Source of the DNA: Linnemannia elongata
Taxonomy: Eukaryota > Mortierellomycota > Mortierellomycetes > Mortierellales > Mortierellaceae
Reading direction: 5' to 3'
Length of the DNA stretch: 64,000 bases
NCBI GenBank assembly: GCA_036320915.1
Contig: JAXBDG010000016.1
Span: 62,001-126,000, forward strand
In this document: piece after piece, positions 49,938 through 60,221 of the stretch
Numbering within the stretch: the stretch's first letter is position 1
Layout of the letters: each line of letters opens with the position of its first letter
Made by a program: the position numbers and the translations under genes
The notes under the pieces: model-generated
The model's database searches: none
Told to the model about the DNA's origin: nothing
The model's input: the letters and a program-made list of their open reading frames with translations, nothing else

Positions 49938-52229
49938 CTATTTTGAGTCCAATACTGCATAGACTGCCCCGCGAGATACTGCCAGATCCCAACGTGGAGG
50001 ACAACTAATCATCCCAGCCTTGTTCTCGAACTCCTCTCGCACCCGCCTCTGAACATACTCAGACGACCCAAACTCTCCAAGCAAAAACAGCGCCCTGCAG
50101 CTCTTGCCAGCCAGCTCTAGGAGTGTTCCAATTAAAGTCAGGACATCCTTAACCACCGGCTCAAAGACCTCATCCTTCATATTCGCTGCTTCAAAGACCA
50201 TATACCCATTATCAATCCCCGCTTCCTCATAATCCACCTCGATTCCTCTCTGAGCAAGAAGAGTGGCAGGTAGTAGCATGAGTTGATCCTTCTGTCCGTC
50301 AAAATATCTTCGGATCTCGTCCGCGAAATGGTGCATGATGTCCTCCCAATGATCCGCCGAGATGATGTCGCGATATTTCCTGAGCCGGCGTTCTAATAGC
50401 CTCTCCATGTTGGCGTCTACATAGTCTGAACCACAGGACGGACCAAAGCTGCGGGCGACTTCCTTCAATTGTCGAACCCGACCATCGTGCGTGGACGCAC
50501 TGACCTCGAACATCACCAGAGTGACACTCTCGCCTTCAGGCGCATAGCAGATCATGAACCGGTCGCCGTGCCTGAGATCAAGCTGATCAGTCTCCCGCAC
50601 ACAGTAAATGGCCATTGCTTCCTCCTCCTCCGAGATCGAGAGGAGCCGATAGGGAGGATCCGTCGGTAAACCCAGTCCAGCCTCCATTATGATCGACCGC
50701 ATCGCCTGCTTTGCCTCGTCAGACCAATGGCCAGGGACCGCGAGACAGTACTGACTATAATCATCCTAGCCCCCTCTAGAGGGGTGAAAGTCCTTAGCAA
50801 TTATGGTCACAATGTATTCCTTCAGCTTCCTGAAGTAGTCGGATAAGGCCTGGTGTACCGAAATCCCATTGGCTAGCGGTTGGACATCGTATCTCTGATC
50901 CAAGTGCACCTTGAGGTTGGTCAACAAGCAGTAGTCCTTGGCCGAGGACTTCTTCATATCCTCTTGTGCTTTGTAGCCCCAGTCCTCCATCTGCTTCGAA
51001 CGTTTGTTGTACGTGATAAGTGACGGCATCCGTTCGGTCTGAAAAGAATGGTGAGGCCTACAAAAACAAAGAAGAGAGGGGAATCGAATGGGTAACCTTG
51101 TGGTGAGTTGACAAAAGTCTCCTGCTACTGTTTATATTTTGCGGACGAAAATCCTCTTTGTTTGTTGTCAGCACTCCGATCATTCACTATTGTTATTCCG
51201 TGCTTTGTAATGATGCCTGCGCTAACTGAACTCGTATGCAAAAGGAAAATAATAAGCCCATTGGCGGGAGTTCGCTTACCAGTTGGTGATATGAGATATC
51301 TCTTTTTCATAACCATTTTTCATGCTTGCATATGCAACCTTCGTGCACTTCATGCCTATTACAATTAATAAAGAAACAAATGTCTATCAAGTAAGTACAG
51401 TGATTTTCCTTCTAGTTGCAGCATTCAAAATAAACACATATACAGCGAAGCGAGTATACAAGAAAAAAAAGGAATTACCAAAATCGATGGCTACAATCAC
51501 AGGGTAGTACTTTAGTTCTCAATACTTGGTGGAGGACAGGAGGATCTGTACATCGAGGCTGCCCGGACTTGACTGTAGTGGAGACACATGTTCCCCCGCC
51601 GGAGGCACGCCGTTATTGTCATTGTGGGTGAACTTGTTGGGATGATACACGCTGGTCTCATTGCCATTGGTGATGTACACAGGATTGGGCGCCTGTCCGG
51701 AAAAGTATCCTCCGCCTTGATCTTGACCAAACCTCTGACCTTGACCATAACTCTGCCCTTGACCAAGCGGCATTCCCGACGAAACTGCAGGATAAGGGGC
51801 AGCTCCGACAGGGTACGAGTGGTAGGAGCAGTAATTACCGTCCGCATCGTACCAGCTAGCTTCAAATCGGCCGGGTTGTGGCTGGTTTTGTTGCTGTAGC
51901 CGCAGTTGCTGTTGTATCTGCTGTGGTGGGTAGTACTCCTGCGGTCTATAGTCTGACTGCTGTTGCATCTGATCAAACTGCTGCTGCAGGAATTGTAGCT
52001 AAGGGTTGGAGCTGCCGGTTAACCAATGGTCCTGCTGGCCTTGGTATGCGTTTTGCTGCTGTTGATGTGGATGGACATTGATATATCTTGTGCCGAATGG
52101 AGGACTGCTCCCCGAGAAGTTCATTGTGACGGCATCTTGCTAGCCTTGGTATGCGCTTTGCTGCTGCTGTTGTGGATGGACATTGATGTATCTTGTGCCG
52201 AATGGAGGACTGCCCCCCGAGAAGTTCAT
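49938..52229 (-). pseudogene. HSPA12-like Hsp70-family pseudogene with Gln-rich N-terminus
   Basis: From the ATG at 52229 one frame runs through a Gln/Asn/Gly/Pro-rich region of about 240 codons, into a strand ending AIDFG, the start of the Hsp70/HSPA12 nucleotide-binding fold. This frame has in-frame stops at 52142-52140 (TAG), 52001-51999 (TAG) and 51521-51519 (TGA). Further fold segments follow at 51029-50766 (PSLITYNK, then SVHQALSDYFRKLKEYI) and 50765-49938 (YCLAVPGHWSDEAKQAM, then YRLLSISEEEEAMAIYC, then ALFLLGEFGSSEYV), separated by another in-frame TAG at 50768-50766. The exon that should carry the TTYSG part of the first phosphate loop is missing. The second loop, normally DAGGGT, reads YAPEGES. 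The C-terminal part after RGAVYAV is absent. HSPA12 proteins are atypical Hsp70s that are often expanded in fungi. This copy is dead. Confidence 0.75.
52020..52229 (-). repeat. 105-bp tandem duplication in the pseudogene start
   Basis: Two adjacent units beginning at the ATG codons at 52229 and 52124. Each encodes MNFSG, then SPPFGTRYINVHP, then a poly-Gln run and AYQG. The 105-bp period is exactly 35 codons. The units are about 90% identical, and the first carries a TAG where the second has a Gln codon. Confidence 0.85.
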
Positions 52230-52401
52230 TGCGACGGGAAGAGAGGGGTGAGTGGTGGTTACTGAAGCTGAGACAGACTAAGGAAGGAGGGAGCAGAGTG
52301 AATGTTTCCACTAAGACCAAAGGGGGGAGTGTTGTTTGAAGGAATGAGTGTCCTGATGTGATGCTGCGGGCATAAATCGCAAGTGGTGTAGGAATGAAGA
52401 G

Positions 52402-52410
52402 GGAAATAGG
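52402..52410. repeat. Target-site duplication, left copy
   Basis: ggaaatagg, identical to 57585-57593 on the other side of the transposon. Confidence 0.92.
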
Positions 52411-52485
52411 GGTGAATAAGAAATAAGTGACCCATAGGAAAGTGACCTTTTGAAAAGGTCACTTTTGAGAAAATACACGTGACTC
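52411..52485 (+). repeat. Terminal inverted repeat, left
   Basis: 75 bp; matches the reverse complement of 57509-57584 except for a short block near base 25 with one indel and about two substitutions, plus the central base of the palindrome. It ends ACACGTGACTC. Confidence 0.93.
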
Positions 52486-52583
52486 TTTTTTCAACTCCGA
52501 TGTGCCTTAAACGAAAAGGTCACTTTTGTCTTTTTTTATTCTTTTAACATTCCGCCGCGACTCCTAGTTCCTTCCTTCCTACT

Positions 52584-53295
52584 CTACAGAATCCAATTGT
52601 CGGTCACCTCTGCGTCTTTGGCAAAGACAGAACTTGCATCTTTCAGATCCTCGACCGTCAATATCCCCTGATGAACCGCTCGCTCAATACAAGCGCGTTG
52701 AAAATGGTATGACCGTGTGCTGCTATGTATTCCGCCTTCCACCCAAGACTGCCTGATGACATACTTGTGGACCATTCTTGTTCTTTGAGTAGTTCGCAAA
52801 ATCGGGGTATGGCACCCTGCACACTGTGGTAGCGGACCCTTTGCTGCAACAAGACACTTGGAGAATCCTATATCGTAATGAGGCCGCTTTCGTGGGAGAG
52901 TAACTGGTGGCTGTAAGGGCGAGGATTGCTCGGTCGGATCCGTAGGCGAAGGACCTGTCGAATCGTCTGAGAGACGACGTTTATGCAACAACTCGTGTGC
53001 ATCTGGTGGAACTTCGTCGTTCAACAATGCTATGGGTGCAGGCGTGTTCGTGTTCGTGTTCTTGGGTGGTGTAGGCGTGTTTGTGTTCTTGGGTGGTACA
53101 GGCGTGTCAGGTGCAAACGGAGGTGGAGACCATGACCTCACCTGCTCGTCACCGGACAGTTCATCTAACTCCTTTTCGGCAGACAGTGCTTGATCCTCCA
53201 ACTCCTGGCCCACATTCGACATTGCTGGATACTTCAAGTACCAAGCCTCGGCTGCGTAGAGTTTTTTTTTGCCAGCAGTCGTGTCATATCATTCT
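52584..53295 (-). CDS. C-terminal module of the transposase in the -1 frame
   Basis: An open frame overlaps the end of the transposase frame from about 53295 and continues to 52584. It has no ATG until about 53222 and reads on naturally from the transposase (LYAAEAWYLKYP after the A9 run at 53262-53270). It contains an acidic segment, Thr/Pro/Asn repeats (NTNTPTPPKNTN) and a zinc-finger-like domain (PQCAGCHTPILR, then a His and Cys about 35 residues later). The absence of its own start, and the overlap, suggest it is the end of the transposase reached by an indel or by -1 frameshifting, not a separate gene. If expressed separately, the first ATG would give about 212 aa. Confidence 0.55.
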
Positions 53296-56200
53296 CAGTA
53301 ACAAACTGGCACTTCTTCTTTACCAATCCATCGTACAAAAGTCGTTTCCCTTCCACCATCACCACCGAACAAAAATGATGCCTTCCGTGATAAATAACTG
53401 CGCCAAGTTGATACTCCTGTCCGCCAAAGTATAGAACAGGCGTAGGAAATGGGGCGTTACAATGGATGTTGTTGTAACCTGCATCAACAGAGAGAAGGGT
53501 TGGTAGTTGAGTGAAGGTCGGTTCAGTGTGGATCCTGCTTCCGCTGCAAGTAATAGAATACGAAGTACAACCTGCCTCGTCCACCACCTCGATCTGCCTC
53601 CATGCACTCTGATCTCTATATATAACAGAGTCATCCACGCCTTCAGCTGGCCTTTCCGTACAAATATCACCGTCTGTATCTTCTGCTGGTCGAATGCACT
53701 CCTCGATGGATTTGTTGATGGCCGCTTGGTTGATTGTCGACCCTGTTGAGAGTTGCCACCCGGCCGTCCGTCTGCGGTGCGTTTTAACAGGATTGGGACA
53801 GGTTGGTGAAGAACAAGAGTAGATCGACTGTCTGGTGACCGAAAATAAACCACTCAAGCGCTCATTGAAGTTCCTGAATGTGCTCCCTTCCATATTGTGG
53901 ACACCATCAGTAGGGTACCCCAGAATGCGAGTGTACCACATCCAACGCGCCTTGTTGTAATTCCCGTTTTGGATCTCCTGAACCACGGCCTCAAGACATT
54001 GACCAGCGATGGTAGCCAAGACATTGGCAGGGAGGGAGGCTGCCCGGTACTGTGTCAACAAATACCAGCTCATCAGAGTTGTATCCAATGGACATGTGTT
54101 GGTGGCATTAAAACGAAAAGACCTGAAAGACTTGTTGCTGTCCTTGTCCTCAACCATCATCTCGTGCGAGTAATCAATACCCCAGGGAATGCCAAGGTTG
54201 TCCCAGTAAGACTTGTCGACTTTTGGAAATCTGTTTGCACCTCTGGCGTGTTTCTTTTTAGCGCCCTGGTTGAAGACACGATAAGGGGAAGACTGGGCCA
54301 GGGAGATAGACGAAGACGACTGGGCGGAAGACGACTTATCCTGAGAAAATGATGAAAACGAGAGATCGTCTTGGTCTTGAAAGGTTGGCGAGGAAGACTG
54401 GGCTTGTGAGAAAGATATCTCATCATGAGAAAAAGGGGCGGACAGATAGTCGTCTTGACCAGAGAACGAAGAGGAGCGTTCAGGCTTATTGGGGACAGAT
54501 CGCAGGTTTGGCTCGCCATCATTGTGGTACTTGGGATCAACATACTTAGGGACTGGTTTATCTTTGCTGCCATAGCTAAGAGAGTGGCCTTTCGATACAA
54601 GTATATCGTCACCCTCAAATCTCTCCATGTAGTAGTAGCAATGCGTGACAGCCTCCATGATCGTCATCTTGCGGTCGGTCGGCAAGGTTTTCTTGTACGC
54701 GCTTCCCAGCCCTTCCTGTGCATTGGTGTCCTTGGCTAATCTTGAGGTATCAGCACTGGTCATGGCGGGGAAAATAAGAGACTCTCGACAGGGGTCTTGG
54801 TACCATGCAAGCCATGTGGTAATCGCTGGTCCTGGAATTCGTTCCTTTAGGGCGGTGGTGATAGACTTGTACTCCTCGACTGGCAACTTCTCGAGGAGTC
54901 TGTTTGGTGTAGACAAAAAGTATTCTTTGTGTTCGGATGGACAATCGGGGCTTTTGGAAAACTTCCATGCATTACGCTTGAAGTGAACACTACAGAATCC
55001 ATAGATCCCCTCGAGGTTGACAGGAGTAGGCTCGGGGACATTACAAAAGTCCCTGACAGCCAGCACAAATCCTTGTTGCTCGGCAGCGGAGAGATCGCAT
55101 GTCATGCCTGGAAACTCCTTTGAGAAAACCTCCAGAGTTGGCTTAGACTCCCACAAAGTCTGGAACACCACTAAAAAATGGGCCTTGTAGTGGTACTTGG
55201 ACATGCCGAGAAGAAAGCTGACAACCATAGGAAGAGTTCTCTTCAAGGGTCGACTGTATCCGGATGTCACGGTGATATTGATATCTCGATACGGGGCCTC
55301 GGTGATGACACCATGGATGGAGTCAGTCATCAAACAGCTATCTCGTGCGACAAGACGGGAACGCATGGCATCTGTCTGAATAATAACATGGCCATTGTTG
55401 GTGTCCGGAGAAATAGCCGCAATCACCTTCTTGTTCACTCGAGTATTGAAAGAAAGGAGGCCCGCAATCCCATCAAAAGTTTTGGTTTTTTGTTCAGCCT
55501 TGATACCCTTCCTATAGTGATAGAAGCGGCCAGAATGTGCGAGACCTGGATGGATAGATGAGGCCGCAGAACGAAAATCAGTCGCAATTAGGGCCTTGCT
55601 GGTGGTCTGCTCGGGCGCAAGTTTAACCCATTTTTTAAGCTCGCGCTTGGCCTCAGGAGGTACTCGAACAGGCGGAGGCTTGAGATGGTTATGGAATCCC
55701 TTGTGATGAATTTCAATAGTAGTGTCGTTGCAGGCATGATGAACAGCCATAATCGCATCGCAGTTCTTGTATGCAAGGGGGTTGTGTTGGTGTCCATTTT
55801 TATTGCATCGAGATTGTGCTGGTGGTGGGAGAGCGTCCCTTCTTTTCAAGGCTGGCTGCATAGGACGCTTGGTGTATTTACACAAAGGATCCTGATCGCA
55901 AAAGTAGATGCCTAGACACACCTTGTGGTAGACGACCTTGAGCATTGGTGGCGGGACCTTCGAGTTGATTTCTGGCTCTTGTTCAGCCATGCTCAACGGC
56001 GCGCACTCTGGTTCCAATATCTTGTTGAAAGATGATCCCTGGCGCTCTAGGGTACTAGCTGTGATAGCTCGATCGAACTGTGCGCGCTTGACTCTGGCTT
56101 CACTGTCCTTCACCTTGTACCACTTCTCTCCAGACCTGCCTTTGCGAAACTCATGGATGTGGCTGTAAAGAAGGAACGTAGCCCACCCCACACTGTGGGG

Positions 56201-57416
56201 GGTCTGTCTTGGAGTCGCCGCCTTCGATGATGCGTTTTTCAACAGCAGCACCGTTCGGAAATTCGATGGAGGAAGGATGGTTGTATGTTCTCGCTGGCTG
56301 TGACGCGTTGAGGTCGAATACATCAGACTGGCTTTGTGGAGGGTCCAGAATCGGTGAAAGAGAGCAGGGAAGAGACGGACTGAGCGGAAAAGGAGTAGGC
56401 GAAGACGTATTGTTGACAGAATATATGGCAGAGGTTGTTGCTGAAGGATGGCTCTCAGAGGAGGGAGAGAAAGGCAGAGGGGTATGAGCAGGCTGGGCAG
56501 AAAGAACAGGCTCGGTAGCCAAGGAAGGCGGGACAGAAAGGCGAGGCATGGTGGGCAGTGCAGACAAGGCAGGCAGGTTAGTCAGGGTAGGCAGATTGGC
56601 CATCGGGTTCTGGTGTGGCAAACGGGACACCAAGTTTTGGCCAGAAAGAGAAAAAAATGAACCAGCGTGGTCCATAAATGCTTCCTGGTAAAGAGCCATG
56701 GATTCATCCTCAAGCAAAGCCTGTAAACGAAGGTATAAAAGACAGACATGACAAAGGGAGAAAAAGAAGTTATGTTAGATCTTGTAAATCTACTCTTGCA
56801 AATAAAAAAACGAAAACAAGTGGCGGATGTACTAGAATGTTTACCATGTCATCAAAAGGGTTTTCCAACGAAGGAGCTGTAGAGGGAACACTCATACTGT
56901 CCTGGGATCCATGCGGCGAGTCACTAACAGCTGGCTGAGGTTGGGAGTCGACTGGAAAGAATTGACCTAAAGTCTGCAAGGTGAATGAGATGAATATATG
57001 GAGCAACTAAAAGCAGAGACAAGGACCGAAAGAAGAACGAGAGAGAAAAGCAAGGTTTAATTACCCATTGCTTGTACCTACTGATTGTTCTTGAGTGGGG
57101 AGAGACAATAGTGCCTGAACTGTTTCCAGCGAGCTCAAGTGGTGGTGACCACCGAGGGCAGAGTCCGAAGCACCCGGAACAGAGGCAGACTGAAAAGAAG
57201 ACGCAAAAAGATCAGAAGTCGCAGGATTAGATTCAGACATAAGAATACAAACAGCAAACGCAATCTTACGTTTGTTACCTGTCCTTTCTTGGTCAACGCT
57301 CTATAGGCGAGCTCTGCAACGCCCAAAACAAGTTTAGCCGTGTCCTCTGAAGACTTCTCTAGGACGTGTTCGATATACCGAAAGAGGGCAGCTTCGAAAT
57401 CACTTTTGGGCGACAT
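53234..57416 (-). CDS. MULE transposase with GCM/WRKY-like zinc finger and USP-like cysteine-protease domain
   Basis: Starts at the ATG at 57416. Exons 57416-57279, 57189-57082 and 56973-56845 and the start of the next (56720) join in phase 0. That exon enters the main frame (to 53234) near 56160-56205, through either a 31-nt GT...AG mini-intron (56163-56193) or a one-base indel in a C6 run. Numbered on the 1029-codon frame that ends at 53234: a Cys/His finger at about 136-213 (CNKNGHQHN, then FHNH); the DDE catalytic residues of MULE transposases at D334 (TDSIHG), D410 (MTCDLS) and E537 (TNAQEGLGSAYK), with the family CxxH at 444-447 (CSVH); a Ser/Gln-rich linker (about 615-690); and a papain-fold-like domain with C744 (NTCPLDTTLMSWY) and H982/H983 (GRHHFCSVV, then LLYDG), resembling ubiquitin-specific proteases. 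The protein should excise and insert the element in the nucleus. The protease part might process the protein or act on ubiquitin-like tags; that is a guess. Confidence 0.85.
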
Positions 57417-57508
57417 AGTTGAAAGTGGCGGAAAGGGTGAAGTCAGTTTTTTTTTCTTTTTTCATAAGTGACCCAAGTGACTATCTTTATTTATTTTTTT
57501 GAGACATG

Positions 57509-57584
57509 GAGTCACGTGTATTTTCTCAAAAGTGACCTTTTCAAAAGGTCACTTTCCCTCTGGGTCACTTATTTCTTATTCACC
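57509..57584 (-). repeat. Terminal inverted repeat, right
   Basis: 76 bp; reverse complement of the left repeat. The transposase start codon is only 93 bp inside this repeat, so the repeat probably contains or abuts the element's promoter. Confidence 0.93.
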
Positions 57585-57593
57585 GGAAATAGG
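57585..57593. repeat. Target-site duplication, right copy
   Basis: ggaaatagg, identical to 52402-52410. Confidence 0.92.
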
Positions 57594-59114
57594 CCTGGAA
57601 AGATAATATGAGCTGACTGTTCCACCCCTTGTGCGCGTTGTCGTTGTCCCTGTCTTAAACCGCATAGTCGTTTCTTGGCTATGCAGGAACGACCGATCCC
57701 TAATTGACAGACATCTAATTGACAGCGCACAATGCTTAAATCAATCAACCAACTACTGGACTGATCAAACCCGTATCAACAAGTTAATCGTACCTGAAAA
57801 TTCAATTGCACACTTCTTATCTAGTGCACACCTACTAACATGTAACCATCAGTGTGTGCCATAGGGATCGTGAAGATCCCAGCAAGAGTACCCGGGATAG
57901 CGAGCCCCTTGACAAGAGATCTAATCCAAAGAGATTGAAACAGTCAACATATAAAAGGCCCATTAACACTAATTTTGTTGAGCCGTTTCTTTCTCGGCTC
58001 GGGCGACTAGGCAACTCACTTGTCAAAATCTTTTTTTCGATATAGCCCATTCACTTAACTTCTCCCAAGCCCCATGGACTCTTACTTCTATCTCTCGGCA
58101 CGTGCAACCGTACTACCTTATACCTCCCACACACGCAATGCTCACACATCCAAGCGGATAATTCGGTTCCTTGCTGGACCTACTTTGCCATCTTTGCACT
58201 GTAGGTCTTTGTCGTTGTCTACAGAAGCAGCTTGTCGCTTCTTACTCTCAAGGTCGGGTGGATGGACAGCGGAGACTGGATCTGGAGTGCAATTACCATT
58301 ACCGATCACCACAACACACAGGGTACATTTTTTTGGGCGGAAGGAGAGGAGTACAAATCAACAATTGTCAATCCTAAACAGTTATAAAGATAATGGCTGG
58401 AACACCATTTACGGACCTTCTGCTTGAACTAGGTGTGAGGAAATGCATAGCCAGATACAAAGGGCAATATTTCTTTGATCCATCGGCGAGTGTGGAGGAG
58501 CAATGAGAGCCACGGTTACGTTTTCCTCAAAGGTGCCCACGTTCACTTGCATTCTTTTCTATGGCCCTTGAGTGTTGGGGAGCGGAAAGACGGTTACTGG
58601 ACAAGTGAACAAGTGACAAATGGGAAAAGTGTAGAAACGAAGAGTGATCTATTTGAGTGAACAACAGAACTCGCCCTGTCACTCCTTTTCACTCCTTCAC
58701 CCACACTGGAAACAAGCAATTGAAGAGGGGGGAAAAAATGAACACATGCTGAAGCGAACATCACAAAAAAGAGACGTAACCCTAACGGTCAACCTTCTTT
58801 CAAACCTTAGTCAACCCCTATGCGACCCACCTCCCAAGGGCCAAGTGTACAAAGTAATTCTCCATATGAAATTTTCGGTTCTCAAGATACCCTCTCCCCT
58901 CTTCCTTGCTTTGCAAGTGAGCACTGCTTGTTTGTGTGCGTTAGTTCTGAGCCGGAAAATGTGAAGATTACAACAACTTTCAAAGTGTCCTTCAACCTTC
59001 TTTCCATTCTTCAATTTGATCTCCCACATAACACGACGCAGGGAACTATGACCGCATGTTCAACACACATCTCTCTTGCTAAAGTAGACCGGCCTTGGCC
59101 AATTTTCGTTTTCG
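57594..59114. other. Spacer upstream of the SCP2 gene
   Basis: 1.5 kb without a supported gene. Frames up to 117 codons are present but have no recognisable protein character. Several inverse or direct CCAAT motifs occur near 58785-59100. Confidence 0.45.
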
Positions 59115-59122
59115 TATAAATA
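59115..59122 (+). promoter_or_regulatory. TATA box of the SCP2-like gene
   Basis: TATAAATA, 102 bp upstream of the start codon, with ccaat at 59099-59103 just before it. It is a good match in sequence and position for a strong core promoter. Confidence 0.6.
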
Positions 59123-59223
59123 CAACTCCCTGTTCCCCCTTTTTTGTCTTTCCTCTTCATACTACACTTATCATCACTCACTTACCAACCCCACTCACCC
59201 CCACCCACACACAAATATACACC

Positions 59224-60193
59224 ATGTGTAAGTTATCTCCTCGACCATCCCTCCCTCACCCTCCACTAAGCCTAAAAACGACAGCGACATATCCTCACAA
59301 CCAACCGGCTATTATCTTCATGGACGCCAAGACAGCAACAGCAGTTCGACGGAACCGTCTATCGAGGCCATCATACTATCACAAGCAAAGAAGGATTCAC
59401 GGCTGGGACAAAGAAAAAGCACGACGGTCAAGGAGCAACTCGCTTTTACTGCCACCACCGCCACCATCAGTTCAATACGAATAATGACAGGAACGCTACC
59501 AAGACGTCAATAACAAAAGTGTCCAAAAGTTCGCACCCACTAACATTCCTCCTTCCCACCTCCTTTGTCTCACACTCATGCAATAGCTCTCGCTGTTGAC
59601 GGTTTCAAGTCCTCTGCCCTCCTCACCCAGATCGACGAGCACCTCAAGGGTCTCTCTGACGCCGAGCGTGCCGAGCAGGTCAAGAAGGTCAAGGGTATCT
59701 TCCAGTTCAACGTCAAGAACAACGCCGGTCAGACTGGTACGTCTTTTTTTTTTTTTTTTTTTTTTTTTTCCCTGTGCTCTCACATTTTTCGATTTTTTTC
59801 TTTTTCTTTGGCTTTTTCCACACGACCGATCTTTGTAAAGCGAACACAAAATCGCGGACGACACCTCAAAATACCCAAGCGAACCCCATTATCTAATCTC
59901 CCTATCCCTCCAACACCTCCACTTGCAACCAACAAAATATAGCCACCTGGACCTTCGACCTCAAGACCGGCAACGGTGAGATGCACAAGGGAGTCGTCGC
60001 TGGCAAGAAGCCCGATATCACAATCGACTTGAAGGATGACGACTTTGTTGCTCTTGCCGAGGGCAAGGCTAACGGCCAGAAGTTGTTCATGTCTGGCAAG
60101 ATCAAGGTCAAGGGTGCCATTATGATGGCTACCAAGTTGGACTCTGTCTTGAACGCTGCCAAGGAGAAGACTGGTTTCAAGGCCAAGTTGTAA
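59224..60193 (+). CDS. SCP2-family sterol/lipid carrier protein, peroxisomal
   Basis: Three exons: 59224-59227 (only four coding bases, ATGT), 59587-59736 and 59943-60193, with introns of 359 and 206 bp, joining in phase to 134 aa. The tiny first exon is supported by a perfect donor (GTAAGT) and by the resulting start MSLAVDGFKSS, typical of fungal SCP2-like proteins. The whole length is one SCP2 domain (FQFNVKNNAGQTATWTFDL, DITIDLKDDDFVALAEGK, FMSGKIKVKGAIMMATKL). The last three residues, AKL, are a peroxisomal targeting signal type 1. SCP2 proteins bind fatty acyl-CoAs and sterols in a hydrophobic tunnel and support peroxisomal beta-oxidation; single-domain forms are induced by fatty acids in some yeasts. 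The second intron contains T26. The gene has a TATA box and highly biased codons (AAG for Lys, GTC/CTC), both pointing to strong expression. Confidence 0.93.
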
Positions 60194-60215
60194 AATGGAC
60201 CACCTTTTTCCCGTT

Positions 60216-60221
60216 AATAAA
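60216..60221 (+). terminator. Polyadenylation-type signal of the SCP2-like gene
   Basis: AATAAA 23 bases after the stop codon, followed by a TGTA-rich stretch. Confidence 0.45.

Larger units (their letters stand above)
52411..57584 (-). mobile_element. MULE-type (Mutator-like) DNA transposon, complete ends
   Basis: 5,174 bp bounded by terminal inverted repeats at 52411-52485 and 57509-57584 that begin GGTGAATAAGAAATAAGTGA. The flanks are identical 9-bp target duplications, ggaaatagg, at 52402-52410 and 57585-57593. A 9-bp duplication is diagnostic of Mutator-like elements, and the encoded transposase has the MULE DDE motifs. Both repeats contain the palindrome GTGACCTTTT-N-AAAAGGTCAC (for example 52442-52462), and a further related half-site (AAAAGGTCACTTTT) lies just inside the left end at about 52515, probably transposase-binding sites. 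The single transcription unit runs right to left. Intact ends and target duplication argue for a recent insertion. The element sits 182 bp upstream of the HSPA12-like pseudogene. Confidence 0.93.

Noticed and set aside
50724..50811. Short intron removing the TAG at 50766-50768 of the HSPA12-like gene
   Set aside because: A 45-bp GT...AG segment exists there, but removing it would delete residues whose spacing matches the family, and three other stops remain upstream.
53359..53853. 164-codon frame antiparallel in phase within the transposase region
   Set aside because: Shadow of the transposase in another frame; no independent support.
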